From positions 1 to 36,563 of the forward strand of contig NZ_PPRF01000018.1 in the NCBI RefSeq assembly GCF_002902145.1: 36,563 nucleotides of DNA. Reading direction: 5' to 3'. The notes below the pieces were generated by a model. That model had not been told where the DNA came from and made no database searches. It was given only the letters and a program-made list of their open reading frames with translations. The translations under genes were made by a program, and so were the position numbers. This document shows, piece by piece, positions 26,491-34,619 of this stretch. How positions within the stretch are numbered: the stretch's first letter is position 1; the number at the start of each line of letters is the position of its first letter. The stretch is from Staphylococcus rostri. Lineage in GTDB: Bacteria > Bacillota > Bacilli > Staphylococcales > Staphylococcaceae.

Positions 26491-26518
26491 ATAAGGAAAA
26501 ACAACGAGGAGTGACATT

Positions 26519-27556
26519 ATGACAGGTGATATATATACGCAAGTTCGACGTCCTGTAAGTCGAGTCGCCGAGAAGATTCTAGGCTGGCTGAGTTGGATTC
26601 TATTATTAGGAACGACTGTCATTGCAATGTTCTTCGGATTAGTACTATTCAGCAATGAAAGTTCAATACAAAATTTAGAAGTAGAACTTGCAAACAATCC
26701 GACAATACAGGGTTGGCTCGCAAATTATAATATGACGTCAACAGAGTTAGTTATCCAGCTACAAAATGGTGTTTGGGCGTTTATCGTCTACCTAATTGTA
26801 TGTCTATTGATTTCATTTTTAGCATTAATTTCAATGAATCATCGTATTATTTCAGGGCTGTTATTTTTAGGCGTAGCGATTTTAACATTACCACTTATCG
26901 TGATGTTAGTGCCGATTTTCTTCTTTATCATTGCATTGATGATGTTTGGTCGTAAAGCACGACTAGAGACGGTACCAATGTATGATGGATTTGAATATGG
27001 TCGTGGGCCAGTGTATGAGCCACCGCACGCACCAGAAGCAGAACCTGTACGAGCACAACAATCTAACGAGGAAGTCCGTCGTGAAGCAACTGCTGAACCG
27101 ACACGACAAGATGATGAACCTGCTGTTTTATCACGTTCAGCAAAATATCATCATAAGCAGTCAGATATGGACGAAAATGTGGATACGCAGTCTTCTGAAG
27201 TGGCAGATGCAGATACTTTGGATGATACGCTGGTGCGAGAAGATGTTGAAAATGCACAACAAGCGGATGTGTACGGCGATGCGCCACAAGATGAATATGC
27301 GTATACGTACAATACGCAAGAAGCGGATGTGCCGTTAACAAAAGATGAATTAAAACAGCAAAGAAAAGCAGAAAAGGCACAACTCAAAGCGGAACGCAAA
27401 GAAGCGCGTAAAGCGAAGAAAGCGTATGAGAAAGAACAACGTAAAAATAGACCAAGTGCATCATCACAACGTCGTCAAAACTATGAGGACCGTATGAAGA
27501 TGAATCAAGCACGTGCTGAGCAAGAGGCTGAGAAAGACACTACTGAAGAGAAGTAG
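26519..27556 (+). CDS. DUF4064-like membrane protein with long charged C-terminal tail
   Basis: 345 residues in two halves. The N-terminal 145 residues hold four hydrophobic segments, beginning after RPVSRVAEKILGWLSW, and resemble the DUF4064 fold found in the next gene. The C-terminal 200 residues are soluble and low in complexity: first Glu/Pro/Ala-rich (about 165-215), then Asp-rich, and finally a Lys/Glu/Ala/Arg coiled coil (QRKAEKAQLKAERKEARK) to the end. ATG at 26519 has GAGGAG. The tail is presumably cytoplasmic and may bind a partner or nucleic acid; function unknown. Confidence 0.8.
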   Translation: MTGDIYTQVRRPVSRVAEKILGWLSWILLLGTTVIAMFFGLVLFSNESSIQNLEVELANNPTIQGWLANYNMTSTELVIQLQNGVWAFIVYLIVCLLISFLALISMNHRIISGLLFLGVAILTLPLIVMLVPIFFFIIALMMFGRKARLETVPMYDGFEYGRGPVYEPPHAPEAEPVRAQQSNEEVRREATAEPTRQDDEPAVLSRSAKYHHKQSDMDENVDTQSSEVADADTLDDTLVREDVENAQQADVYGDAPQDEYAYTYNTQEADVPLTKDELKQQRKAEKAQLKAERKEARKAKKAYEKEQRKNRPSASSQRRQNYEDRMKMNQARAEQEAEKDTTEEK

Positions 27557-27576
27557 TTATAAACGCCATACAAAAT

Positions 27577-27619
27577 GAGCTAGAAATGGATGGATCATCG
27601 TCTGTTTCTAGCTTTTTTT
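27577..27619 (+). terminator. Terminator after the long-tail DUF4064-like gene
   Basis: AGCTAGAAA pairs with TTTCTAGCT across an 18-base loop and is followed by seven T. A second, weaker GGCTAA/TTAGCC dyad lies directly beyond. Confidence 0.85.
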
Positions 27620-27661
27620 GGCTAAAAATGCATCATTTCAATGTGATTAGCCATTTTAGAT

Positions 27662-27687
27662 GTTTTATGTTTTAATGTAAGGGGAAA
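27662..27687 (+). promoter_or_regulatory. Possible sigma-B-type promoter of the second DUF4064 gene
   Basis: GTTTTA (27662-27667), 14 bases, GGGAAA (27682-27687) fits the relaxed staphylococcal sigma-B pattern GWTTNN-N14-GGGWAW but not the strict consensus. The leader would be very short (about 15-18 bases). Confidence 0.3.
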
Positions 27688-27711
27688 GAATAAGAAAAGG
27701 AGGCACATCAT

Positions 27712-28221
27712 ATGTCAGATAATTATACGTACCAGTCACATCAAGATCCAATGGCGACTGGTCAACAATCAGTATATGAACCACCAATGAAACCTTTTAA
27801 AAGAACAGTAGAAAAGGTATTAACATGGATTGGGATTGTATTACATGCTATTTGGGGCATGCTTATTGTTGGAGCAGGGACACTGTTTCCAAAGATTGTA
27901 GGACAAAATCGTGAACTACAAGCGGAATTAATGGAACAAGGTTATGACCCAAATCAATTAGTTGAAGCTGGCGGCGCAACGATTGCAACGACAGCAGTAA
28001 TGGCAATTATTCCATTCATTTTAGCATTAGTTGCGGTATTTTTATTCCGTAAAAATATTTTAGCAGGTATTTTACTTGTCTTAGCCGCTGTAACAGGTGT
28101 ATTCCTAAGTGGTAGCTTTATTGCAGGTCTATTATGGATTATCGCAGGTATTATGTTATTCGTACGTAAGCCTAAAAATCCACAATATGTGGCTGCAAAC
28201 CAAGACAATCGTTCATTATAA
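27712..28221 (+). CDS. DUF4064 family membrane protein, 169 residues
   Basis: An N-terminal Gln/Pro/Tyr-rich soluble lead of about 35 residues is followed by four hydrophobic segments: KVLTWIGIVLHAIWGMLIVG, then AVMAIIPFILALVAVFLF, ILAGILLVLAAVTGVF and FIAGLLWIIAGIMLFV. The RxxEKxLxWIG opening and the overall layout are those of DUF4064. It seems a paralogue of the gene before it, which carries its soluble part at the other end. AAGGAGG precedes the ATG. Function unknown. Confidence 0.85.
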   Translation: MSDNYTYQSHQDPMATGQQSVYEPPMKPFKRTVEKVLTWIGIVLHAIWGMLIVGAGTLFPKIVGQNRELQAELMEQGYDPNQLVEAGGATIATTAVMAIIPFILALVAVFLFRKNILAGILLVLAAVTGVFLSGSFIAGLLWIIAGIMLFVRKPKNPQYVAANQDNRSL

Positions 28222-28231
28222 TATGTATATG

Positions 28232-28273
28232 AAGAAAGACGGTGCACCCATTGATGGCGTACCGTCTTTCTTA
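28232..28273. terminator. Bidirectional terminator between DUF4064 and UPF0637 genes
   Basis: GAAAGACGGT pairs with ACCGTCTTTC. It serves two convergent genes; the T-runs on either side are short. Confidence 0.75.
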
Positions 28274-28885
28274 TTAGCGATAAAACTTCAATAAATAATC
28301 GAATGTTTCTTCAACAAATGCTAGAAATGTTTCATCATCTTTTAATTCAGGTGCTCCCGGTTTAAGAGAACGTGCTACGAAAAATTCACCTTTTTTAACG
28401 TTTTTTGCACGTGCAATTCCTTTTTCAACACCTTCAGTTGCTAAGTGACTAATTTTAGACTTATCTGGTTTCGTATGATCAAGTGAAATTTGAAAGTCTG
28501 ATGGTAATGTCACAAGTGTATCAATATTTTTTTCAAACACTTCAACATCCTGTGCTTTGTTAGGATCTTCGTGCATCATGCCATACATAATGAATAGATG
28601 ATCTTCAAAGAGCCCAATTTGAAAGTGCGGCTGCATTTTATAGCCACGTGAATTTGTCGCGATAGCTACCCAAGTATCTTTTGGTGGGTTGACCGTACGA
28701 CGTGCATGTTTTGCAACGTGTGGGTAAAACTTATCGCCAGTGACTGTTTCTAAATATTCGGCAAAGTAATCTCCCAAAGCACGGAGTTGTGGTCGAATGT
28801 ATGTATCAAGCGCGGCCATGCGTTCTGTTAAACCATCTACTTCAAAAACTTTAAAATCTTGTTCATTAAATGTGTAACGTACCAT
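28274..28885 (-). CDS. UPF0637 (DUF1054) family protein
   Basis: A 203-residue soluble protein beginning MVRYTFNEQDFKVFEVDGL. It matches UPF0637/DUF1054 (YktB-like), which in S. aureus sits in the same place next to the inositol-phosphatase gene. No catalytic motif is evident; conserved-looking stretches are HVAKHARRTVNPP and WVAIATNSRGYKMQPHFQIG. Start 28885 has AGGAGG. It is divergent from the next gene. Confidence 0.85.
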   Translation of the reverse strand: MVRYTFNEQDFKVFEVDGLTERMAALDTYIRPQLRALGDYFAEYLETVTGDKFYPHVAKHARRTVNPPKDTWVAIATNSRGYKMQPHFQIGLFEDHLFIMYGMMHEDPNKAQDVEVFEKNIDTLVTLPSDFQISLDHTKPDKSKISHLATEGVEKGIARAKNVKKGEFFVARSLKPGAPELKDDETFLAFVEETFDYLLKFYR

Positions 28886-28946
28886 AAGATACCTCCTAAG
28901 TTATATTAGAATGATTCTATTGTAGCATATCCCAATACGTGTCACA

Positions 28947-28974
28947 TTCATCTTATACTATTTTCATGTATAAT
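28947..28974 (+). promoter_or_regulatory. Promoter of the inositol-phosphatase-family gene
   Basis: TTCATC (28947-28952), 16 bases, then a perfect TATAAT (28969-28974). The -35 box is poor. The ATG follows 23 bases downstream. Confidence 0.45.
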
Positions 28975-28996
28975 ATAGGCAATAGGAGTGAGGTAT

Positions 28997-29818
28997 ATGC
29001 ATTTATATGATTATGCCAAAGGTTTGGTATTAGAAGCGGGCAACAACTTGCGTCAGTGGATGACGGAAGCTTTAGAAATAGAAACAAAATCGAATCCGAA
29101 TGATCTCGTGACGAACGTTGATAAAGCGGTGGAACAATTTTTAGTCGATCAAATTACGACGACATATCCACAACATCAAATTATTGGCGAAGAAGGTCAT
29201 GGTCATGATGTAGCGTCATTAGAAGGTATAACATGGGTGATTGATCCAATTGATGGGACGTTAAACTTTGTCCATCAAGGGGAAAACTTTGCGATTTCGG
29301 TCGGTGTATTTAAGGAAGGAAAACCATATGCTGGCTTTGTATATGATGTCATGAGAGACACATTGTACCATGCGAAAGCGGGCTTTGGTGCATACCAAAA
29401 TGAGCGTTTATTAGAGCCGGTAGCGGACACAGCACTTGCCCAAAGTATTATTGCGGTTAATGCCAACTGGCTGGCGGGCAAACCGATTAGCCCGGTATTA
29501 GAACCGATTGTCAGTGCGTCAAGAAGTACACGTGCATATGGTTCGGCAGCATTGGAGATTGTCCATGTAGCGACAGGTCAGCTGGCTGCGTATATGACAC
29601 CGCGTTTGCAACCGTGGGATTATGCAGGTGGAATGATTATATTGAATGAAGTAGGCGGCGTTGCGACGAACTTTTTAGGAGAATCGTTAGCGCTGACGCA
29701 TCCGAATTCGGTCGTTGTCGGTAATAAGGCTGTACATGAAGAAATTATGAGTCAGTACTTGCAGCCACAACACGACTTTCTAACAGCATTGCATCAGAAA
29801 TATCACGTAAAAAAATAG
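28997..29818 (+). CDS. Inositol monophosphatase family phosphatase
   Basis: A 273-residue Mg-dependent phosphatase with all family motifs: metal-binding GEEG at 64-67, WVIDPIDGTLNFVHQ with the DPIDGTLN block at 83-90, and PWDYAGGMIILNEVGG near residue 205. Members hydrolyse inositol phosphate, fructose-1,6-bisphosphate, NADP or PAP; substrate is not decided by sequence. I use ATG 28997, eight bases after AGGAG, not the GTG at 28988, which lies within the RBS. Confidence 0.92.
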   Translation: MHLYDYAKGLVLEAGNNLRQWMTEALEIETKSNPNDLVTNVDKAVEQFLVDQITTTYPQHQIIGEEGHGHDVASLEGITWVIDPIDGTLNFVHQGENFAISVGVFKEGKPYAGFVYDVMRDTLYHAKAGFGAYQNERLLEPVADTALAQSIIAVNANWLAGKPISPVLEPIVSASRSTRAYGSAALEIVHVATGQLAAYMTPRLQPWDYAGGMIILNEVGGVATNFLGESLALTHPNSVVVGNKAVHEEIMSQYLQPQHDFLTALHQKYHVKK

Positions 29819-29822
29819 TACC

Positions 29823-29870
29823 AAAAAAGAGAGAAGTAGGACATATGATGTCATGTCCTGTTTCTCTCTT
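29823..29870. terminator. Terminator between the phosphatase gene and the ylaF-like gene
   Basis: AAGAGAGAA..AGGACAT pairs with ATGTCCT..TTCTCTCTT. In the minus direction it ends in TTTTTT, so it is strongest for the ylaF-like gene, but it lies right after the phosphatase gene too. Confidence 0.8.
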
Positions 29871-29897
29871 GTACGTTGTGTGGTGCGTTGTAAGATA

Positions 29898-30083
29898 TTA
29901 TAACCAGTCGTTTTCACGATATTTCTTTTTCAAACTAAAACCGTAACCGAATGTTGCCATCATGAGTGCAAAGGTGATGACCATCCATAATAGGCTCCCT
30001 GCAGCAATAGCAAAACTAAACATTGTTAAAAAGAAAACGGCAATAATCGCCAAAACAAGAAAAATAGTTTTAGATTTTTGCAT
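29898..30083 (-). CDS. Small two-helix membrane protein (YlaF/DUF5325-like)
   Basis: A 61-residue protein with two hydrophobic segments (TIFLVLAIIAVFFLTMFSFAIA and SLLWMVITFALMMATFGYG) and a basic C-terminus KKKYRENDWL. It sits divergently beside typA, as ylaF does in Bacillus subtilis, which supports the DUF5325 call. ATG 30083 is preceded by GAGGTGGGG. Function unknown. Confidence 0.78.
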   Translation of the reverse strand: MQKSKTIFLVLAIIAVFFLTMFSFAIAAGSLLWMVITFALMMATFGYGFSLKKKYRENDWL

Positions 30084-30107
30084 TCTTAACCCCACCTCAT
30101 TGTTTCA

Positions 30108-30130
30108 TCTGTGCATATATATGATATAAT
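30108..30130 (+). promoter_or_regulatory. Promoter of typA with extended -10
   Basis: TGATATAAT (30122-30130) is a perfect extended -10 box; the GTTTCA 17 bases ahead is a poor -35, which extended -10 promoters tolerate. The leader would be about 45 bases. Confidence 0.6.
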
Positions 30131-30180
30131 AAACAAGTTACAAAAGAAAGTGGCAATTTACTCATGAAAGGAATTACAGT

Positions 30181-32028
30181 ATGACAAGTAGAAGAGAAGA
30201 TGTGCGCAACATTGCGATTATTGCTCACGTAGACCATGGTAAAACAACATTGGTCGATGAATTATTAAAACAATCAGGTATTTTCCGTGAGAACGAGCAT
30301 GTTGAAGAACGTGCAATGGACTCGAATGATATCGAAAGAGAACGCGGGATTACAATCTTAGCGAAAAATACAGCGATCGATTATAAAGGAACACGTATTA
30401 ACATTTTAGATACACCTGGACACGCAGACTTCGGTGGAGAAGTAGAGCGTATTATGAAAATGGTAGACGGTGTTGTACTCGTTGTAGATGCCTACGAAGG
30501 GACAATGCCTCAGACGCGCTTTGTTTTGAAAAAAGCGTTAGAGCAAGACTTGAAACCAGTTGTTGTTGTGAACAAAATTGATAAGCCGTCTGCACGCCCA
30601 GAAGGTGTTGTTGATGAAGTATTAGATTTATTTATCGAGTTAGATGCAAATGATGAACAATTAGAGTTCCCAGTTGTATATGCATCAGCGGTAAATGGTA
30701 CAGCAAGCCTTGACTCAGACAAACAAGACGAAAACATGCAGTGCTTATACGAAACAATTTTAGATTACGTACCAGCACCAATCGACAATCGTGACGAACC
30801 ATTACAATTCCAACCAGCGTTGTTAGACTATAACGACTATGTTGGACGTATCGGTATCGGACGTGTATTCCGCGGTACGATTAAAGTGGGCGATAGCGTA
30901 TCATTAATCAAATTAGATGGTGCAGTGAAAAACTTCCGTGTCACAAAAATTTTTGGTTTCTTCGGTTTAAAACGTGAAGAAATTCAAGAAGCGTATGCAG
31001 GAGACTTAATTGCCGTATCTGGTATGGAGGATATCAACGTTGGTGAAACAATTACACCGCAAGATAACCAAGAAGCATTACCAGTATTACGTATTGATGA
31101 ACCAACATTAGAAATGACATTCCGTGTTAACAACTCACCATTCGCAGGTCGTGAAGGTCAGTTCGTAACAGCACGTCAAATTCAAGAACGTTTAGATACG
31201 CAACTTGAGACAGACGTTTCATTGAAAGTAACACCAACTGATTCTCCAGATGCATGGACAGTTGCTGGACGTGGGGAATTACATTTATCTATTTTAATTG
31301 AAAATATGCGTCGTGAAGGTTTTGAATTACAAGTATCGAAACCACAAGTTATCTTGAAAGAGATTGACGGCGAGTTACACGAACCATTTGAACGTGTTCA
31401 AGCAGAAGTACCTGAAGAATACGCAGGTGCCATTATCGAATCACTTGGACAACGTAAAGGTGAAATGGTCGATATGGTAACGACTGATAACGGCTTAACA
31501 CGTCTTATCTTTAACGTACCAGCACGTGGCTTAATCGGTTACACAACAGAATTCATGTCAATGACGCGTGGTTATGGTATCATCAACCACACATTCGATG
31601 AGTTCCGTCCACGTATTAAAGGACGTCTTGGCGGTCGTCGTAACGGTGTACTTGTGTCAATGGACCAAGGTAGCGCAAGTGAGTACGCAATCTTAGGTTT
31701 AGAAGACCGTGGTGTCAACTTTATGGAACCTGGTACTGAAGTGTATGAAGGGATGATTGTTGGTCAAAACAACCGTGAAAATGACTTAACTGTCAACATC
31801 ACAAAAGTGAAACACCAAACAAACGTCCGTTCAGCAACGAAAGACCAAACGGAAACAATGAAAAAACCACGTATTCTATCACTTGAAGAAGCGCTTGAAT
31901 TTATCAATGATGATGAATTGGTAGAAGTAACGCCTGAAAATGTTCGTTTAAGAAAGAAAATCTTGAACAAAGGACAACGTGAAAAAGAAGCGAAACGTAT
32001 TAAACAAATGATGGAAGATAACGCATAA
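30181..32028 (+). CDS. typA: Ribosome-associated GTPase TypA/BipA
   Basis: A translational GTPase related to EF-G that helps ribosome assembly and stress or cold adaptation. The 615 residues are family length. G1 is AHVDHGKT at 15-22, G2 RGITI at 55-59, G3 DTPGH at 77-81 and G4 NKID at 131-134; EF-G-like domains III and V and the TypA-specific C-terminal domain follow ([24 protein letters not shown]). ATG 30181 follows AAAGGA. Single gene with own promoter and terminator. Confidence 0.97.
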   Translation: MTSRREDVRNIAIIAHVDHGKTTLVDELLKQSGIFRENEHVEERAMDSNDIERERGITILAKNTAIDYKGTRINILDTPGHADFGGEVERIMKMVDGVVLVVDAYEGTMPQTRFVLKKALEQDLKPVVVVNKIDKPSARPEGVVDEVLDLFIELDANDEQLEFPVVYASAVNGTASLDSDKQDENMQCLYETILDYVPAPIDNRDEPLQFQPALLDYNDYVGRIGIGRVFRGTIKVGDSVSLIKLDGAVKNFRVTKIFGFFGLKREEIQEAYAGDLIAVSGMEDINVGETITPQDNQEALPVLRIDEPTLEMTFRVNNSPFAGREGQFVTARQIQERLDTQLETDVSLKVTPTDSPDAWTVAGRGELHLSILIENMRREGFELQVSKPQVILKEIDGELHEPFERVQAEVPEEYAGAIIESLGQRKGEMVDMVTTDNGLTRLIFNVPARGLIGYTTEFMSMTRGYGIINHTFDEFRPRIKGRLGGRRNGVLVSMDQGSASEYAILGLEDRGVNFMEPGTEVYEGMIVGQNNRENDLTVNITKVKHQTNVRSATKDQTETMKKPRILSLEEALEFINDDELVEVTPENVRLRKKILNKGQREKEAKRIKQMMEDNA

Positions 32029-32041
32029 TCGCGTATTATAG

Positions 32042-32082
32042 AAACACTCGGCTACTGAGTATAGGTAGTTGAGTGTTTTTTA
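32042..32082 (+). terminator. Terminator of typA
   Basis: AAACACTCGGCTAC-type arm pairs with GTAGTTGAGTGTTT (G-T pair and bulge) and is followed by TTTT. Confidence 0.85.
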
Positions 32083-32139
32083 GATTATATTTAAGACGGA
32101 TGTGTGAACTTTTTTGAGGCTTTATGTCTATTTTGCGTG

Positions 32140-32151
32140 TACTCATGAGTA
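32140..32151. promoter_or_regulatory. 12-bp perfect palindrome upstream of the flavin oxidoreductase gene
   Basis: TACTCATGAGTA is fully self-complementary and lies 126 bases ahead of the start codon in an otherwise featureless leader. It could be an operator for a dimeric repressor; the regulator is unknown. Confidence 0.4.
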
Positions 32152-32276
32152 GAAAACTTGATTTCAACTGTGTGCTCATTTAACATAAGTAACCAGATTA
32201 GAAAATATTGTTATTTACAATTGTTGTTTATAGCAATCATAAAAAGAATGATCGTACACATAGGAGGATGTTCAAC

Positions 32277-33398
32277 ATGAAAGAGGCATTTCAACCGCTG
32301 TTCCAACCATTAACACTCGCAAACGGCAGTACGTTAAAAAACCGTTTCGTTCTTGCGCCATTAACGCATACAATTTCTAATGAGGATGGTACAGTGTCAG
32401 ACCGTGAAGTCGCATATATGGATTCACGTACGAAAGGTATTGGTCTTGGTATTACAGCAGCGAGCTATACCAATGTTGAAGGGCAAGCTTTTCCAGGGCA
32501 ACCTTCAATTTCTAAAGACGAAGATATTGAAGGCTTACGTCGCATTGCGGAAACGATTAAAGCAAACGGTGCGAAAGCTGTTGTACAAATTCATCATGGT
32601 GGTGTAAAATCTCTACCTAATCTCGTACCGAATGGCGATGTGAAAGGGCCGAGCGAAGTGGATACACTTGGCTTTTTTAATAAAGAGCCACATCATGCAC
32701 GCGCAATGACGGGGGATGAAATCCAACAAGCGATTAAAGATTTTGGTCATGCCACATCGTTAGCGATTCAAGCAGGCTTTGATGGTGTTGAAATTCATGG
32801 TGCCAACCACTATCTCATTCATCAATTCTTCTCACCATACTATAACCGTCGTGAAGATATGTGGGGCGAGCCATTACGTTTCCCAATGGCAGTTGTAGAT
32901 GAAGTGGTACGTGTGGTTGATGAAGAAGGACCTGAAGACTTTATTATCGGTTATCGTTTTTCTCCTGAAGAAGCGGAGTCTCCAGGTATTACGATGTCAC
33001 GTACAAAATGTTTAGTAGATGCGTTAATTGAGAAACCGTTAGATTATTTACACGTGTCACTAGGCGATATTCATTCCGTAACGCGTGAAGGTGAATATCA
33101 AGGTGAGAAACGCATCTCATTATTATTAGACTGGATTGATAATCGCATGCCATTAATTGGTGTCGGTTCTATTTATAGTGGACAAGATGTGTTGGATGCA
33201 CATGCAACGGGTGCGCCGTTGTTAGCATTAGGCCGTGGTTTATTGTTCGACCCTGCACTTGTTGAAAAGATTGAATCTGGACGTGAAGAAGAGATTATTG
33301 ATTACTTTGATCCAGAACGAGAAGATAAACATCAGTTGCCAGAAGAACTATGGCAGGCTTTTGCAGCAGGTCATTATCCATCTCCTAAGAAACATTAA
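32277..33398 (+). CDS. Old Yellow Enzyme-like NADH:flavin oxidoreductase
   Basis: A 373-residue FMN-binding TIM-barrel protein of the OYE/YqjM family. Features are NRFVLAPLTHTISNEDGTVS near the N-terminus, VVQIHHGGVKS, GFDGVEIHGANHYLIHQFFSPYYNRR (substrate- and FMN-contact block), and ALGRGLLFDP at the phosphate-binding end. Such enzymes reduce activated alkenes, quinones or other electrophiles with NAD(P)H. I use ATG 32277, nine bases after AGGAGG; an ATG at 32268 touches the RBS. No operon partner. I do not recall it at this place in S. aureus, so it may be a lineage-specific insertion between typA and ylaI. Confidence 0.92.
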   Translation: MKEAFQPLFQPLTLANGSTLKNRFVLAPLTHTISNEDGTVSDREVAYMDSRTKGIGLGITAASYTNVEGQAFPGQPSISKDEDIEGLRRIAETIKANGAKAVVQIHHGGVKSLPNLVPNGDVKGPSEVDTLGFFNKEPHHARAMTGDEIQQAIKDFGHATSLAIQAGFDGVEIHGANHYLIHQFFSPYYNRREDMWGEPLRFPMAVVDEVVRVVDEEGPEDFIIGYRFSPEEAESPGITMSRTKCLVDALIEKPLDYLHVSLGDIHSVTREGEYQGEKRISLLLDWIDNRMPLIGVGSIYSGQDVLDAHATGAPLLALGRGLLFDPALVEKIESGREEEIIDYFDPEREDKHQLPEELWQAFAAGHYPSPKKH

Positions 33399-33429
33399 TA
33401 TGTAAATAAAAAGTCATGATGCGCAAGAT

Positions 33430-33615
33430 TTAGGCATCATGACTTTTTTCGTGATGATAGGGCTGGGCAGGTCGTTGACGTGGTGTGTCCAAGCGACTCT
33501 TACATTCATCACACATAAAAGTTCGAATTGGGTTGTTTTTAAGACGCTTGGCAAGCAATGTATTCTCGTCAAGCATCACTTCCGTGTCACAGATAACACA
33601 AGTGACTTTTCGCAT
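33430..33615 (-). CDS. YlaI-like zinc-ribbon protein (DUF2197)
   Basis: A 61-residue protein with two Cys pairs, CVICD at residues 6-10 and CDEC at 35-38, that form a small zinc ribbon, plus the family's LLAKRLKNNPIRTF segment. It matches B. subtilis YlaI, whose gene lies in the same typA-ftsW interval. The C-terminus is His/Pro-rich and presumably disordered. Start 33615 has GAGGTG ahead. The upstream gene ends four bases earlier, so the two are one operon. Function unknown. Confidence 0.85.
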   Translation of the reverse strand: MRKVTCVICDTEVMLDENTLLAKRLKNNPIRTFMCDECKSRLDTPRQRPAQPYHHEKSHDA

Positions 33616-33618
33616 GGT

Positions 33619-34101
33619 TTATAGCACCTCAATATGTGTAACGTGTTTGAATTGATATTGGTAGCCTTCATCAGGTGTGTAAATAAAACTATCTACCCCG
33701 TTATCTTCATAGAGACGTTTGCCATCTTTAGCAAATTGGAAAAACAGATAAGGTAGTAATGTAAAAGGAACATCAATATGGTCAGAATCATTTGATAGAC
33801 GAATGATAGATGCCTCGTCGTGTGGTTCTGCATTTTTAAAGAATGGTGTCATATTAATAACGAAAGAACCTTGTAACACCGCACGCTTTTTATATTCAAT
33901 TTCAGAATTTAGCGTTGGTGGATTTGTTTGACCTTCTAAAATGGCACGATTCCATTCACGATTATCTTCAAACTTAATTGGCTTTTCGCCTTCAAAAACC
34001 CCTTTTTCTAAGTCTTCAATTGTGACTTTGCGATCGTCAAAAATCCAAGTTGTACTATCTAAAGTAATTGGAAATTTCACGGCACCTTTAATTTGAATCA
34101 T
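33619..34101 (-). CDS. YlaL-like protein, 160 residues
   Basis: A soluble protein beginning MIQIKGAVKFPITLDSTTW with mostly beta-strand character. By length and position, next to YlaI and YlaN homologues, it corresponds to B. subtilis YlaL. No catalytic motif is evident. ATG 34101 has GGGAG ten bases ahead. It is the first gene of a two-gene operon with the zinc-ribbon protein. Confidence 0.78.
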   Translation of the reverse strand: MIQIKGAVKFPITLDSTTWIFDDRKVTIEDLEKGVFEGEKPIKFEDNREWNRAILEGQTNPPTLNSEIEYKKRAVLQGSFVINMTPFFKNAEPHDEASIIRLSNDSDHIDVPFTLLPYLFFQFAKDGKRLYEDNGVDSFIYTPDEGYQYQFKHVTHIEVL

Positions 34102-34167
34102 AATTTATGCACTCCCTTGTTATAGCTAGTTCTATTTTAGCATAGATGACGGTCGGGACGTTTGGAA

Positions 34168-34196
34168 TTTACTTGCTTTTTAACTATGGATAAGAT
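34168..34196 (+). promoter_or_regulatory. Promoter of ylaN
   Basis: TTTACT (34168-34173), 17 bases, TAAGAT (34191-34196), with the start codon 41 bases further on. A consensus match only; no Fur box is apparent. Confidence 0.5.
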
Positions 34197-34237
34197 AGAA
34201 TTTTTACATGAAGATAAATTAATGGGGGGAGTCCGTC

Positions 34238-34513
34238 ATGAGCAAGCAACACGATTATAGAACTGCTGCGTATGACCAATTGAACCAAGATGCAGATCGC
34301 ATTTTACAATTAATCAAAGTTCAAATAGATAATTTAACGTTGCCACAATGTCCTTTGTATGAAGAGGTATTGGATACACAAATGTATGGTTTACAGAAAG
34401 AAGTTAACTTTGCTGTAAATTTAGGCTTAGTTGATCAAGAAGATGGCAAGGCGTTAATGCAACGTCTTGAGAAAGAATTATCAAAACTACACGAAGCATT
34501 TTTACGCGTATAA
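34238..34513 (+). CDS. ylaN: YlaN, iron-homeostasis protein (UPF0358)
   Basis: A 91-residue helical protein beginning [20 protein letters not shown], of exactly YlaN family length. In B. subtilis and S. aureus YlaN is linked to iron homeostasis and acts together with Fur (known for the family); it is needed under low iron. ATG 34238 has GGGGGGAG ahead. It precedes ftsW as in other Bacillales, but a long-loop hairpin lies between them. Confidence 0.93.
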   Translation: MSKQHDYRTAAYDQLNQDADRILQLIKVQIDNLTLPQCPLYEEVLDTQMYGLQKEVNFAVNLGLVDQEDGKALMQRLEKELSKLHEAFLRV

Positions 34514-34522
34514 TGATGAACA

Positions 34523-34570
34523 TGGGACAACATAAACACGGACTGCTAAGGGGTTTAAGTTTGTCCCTTT
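34523..34570 (+). terminator. Weak terminator or hairpin between ylaN and ftsW
   Basis: GGGACAA pairs with TTGTCCC over a loop of about 33 bases, followed by TTTCTC. The long loop makes it a weak terminator; some transcription may pass on to ftsW. Confidence 0.5.
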
Positions 34571-34619
34571 CTCATTTTGTTATGCGTGATAAATGTCATG
34601 AATTGGATGTATTAAATCT

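Noticed and set aside
27063..27399. Antisense frames opposite the charged tail of the DUF4064-like protein
   Set aside because: They arise from the repetitive Glu/Lys/Gln codons of the sense gene and lack RBSs.
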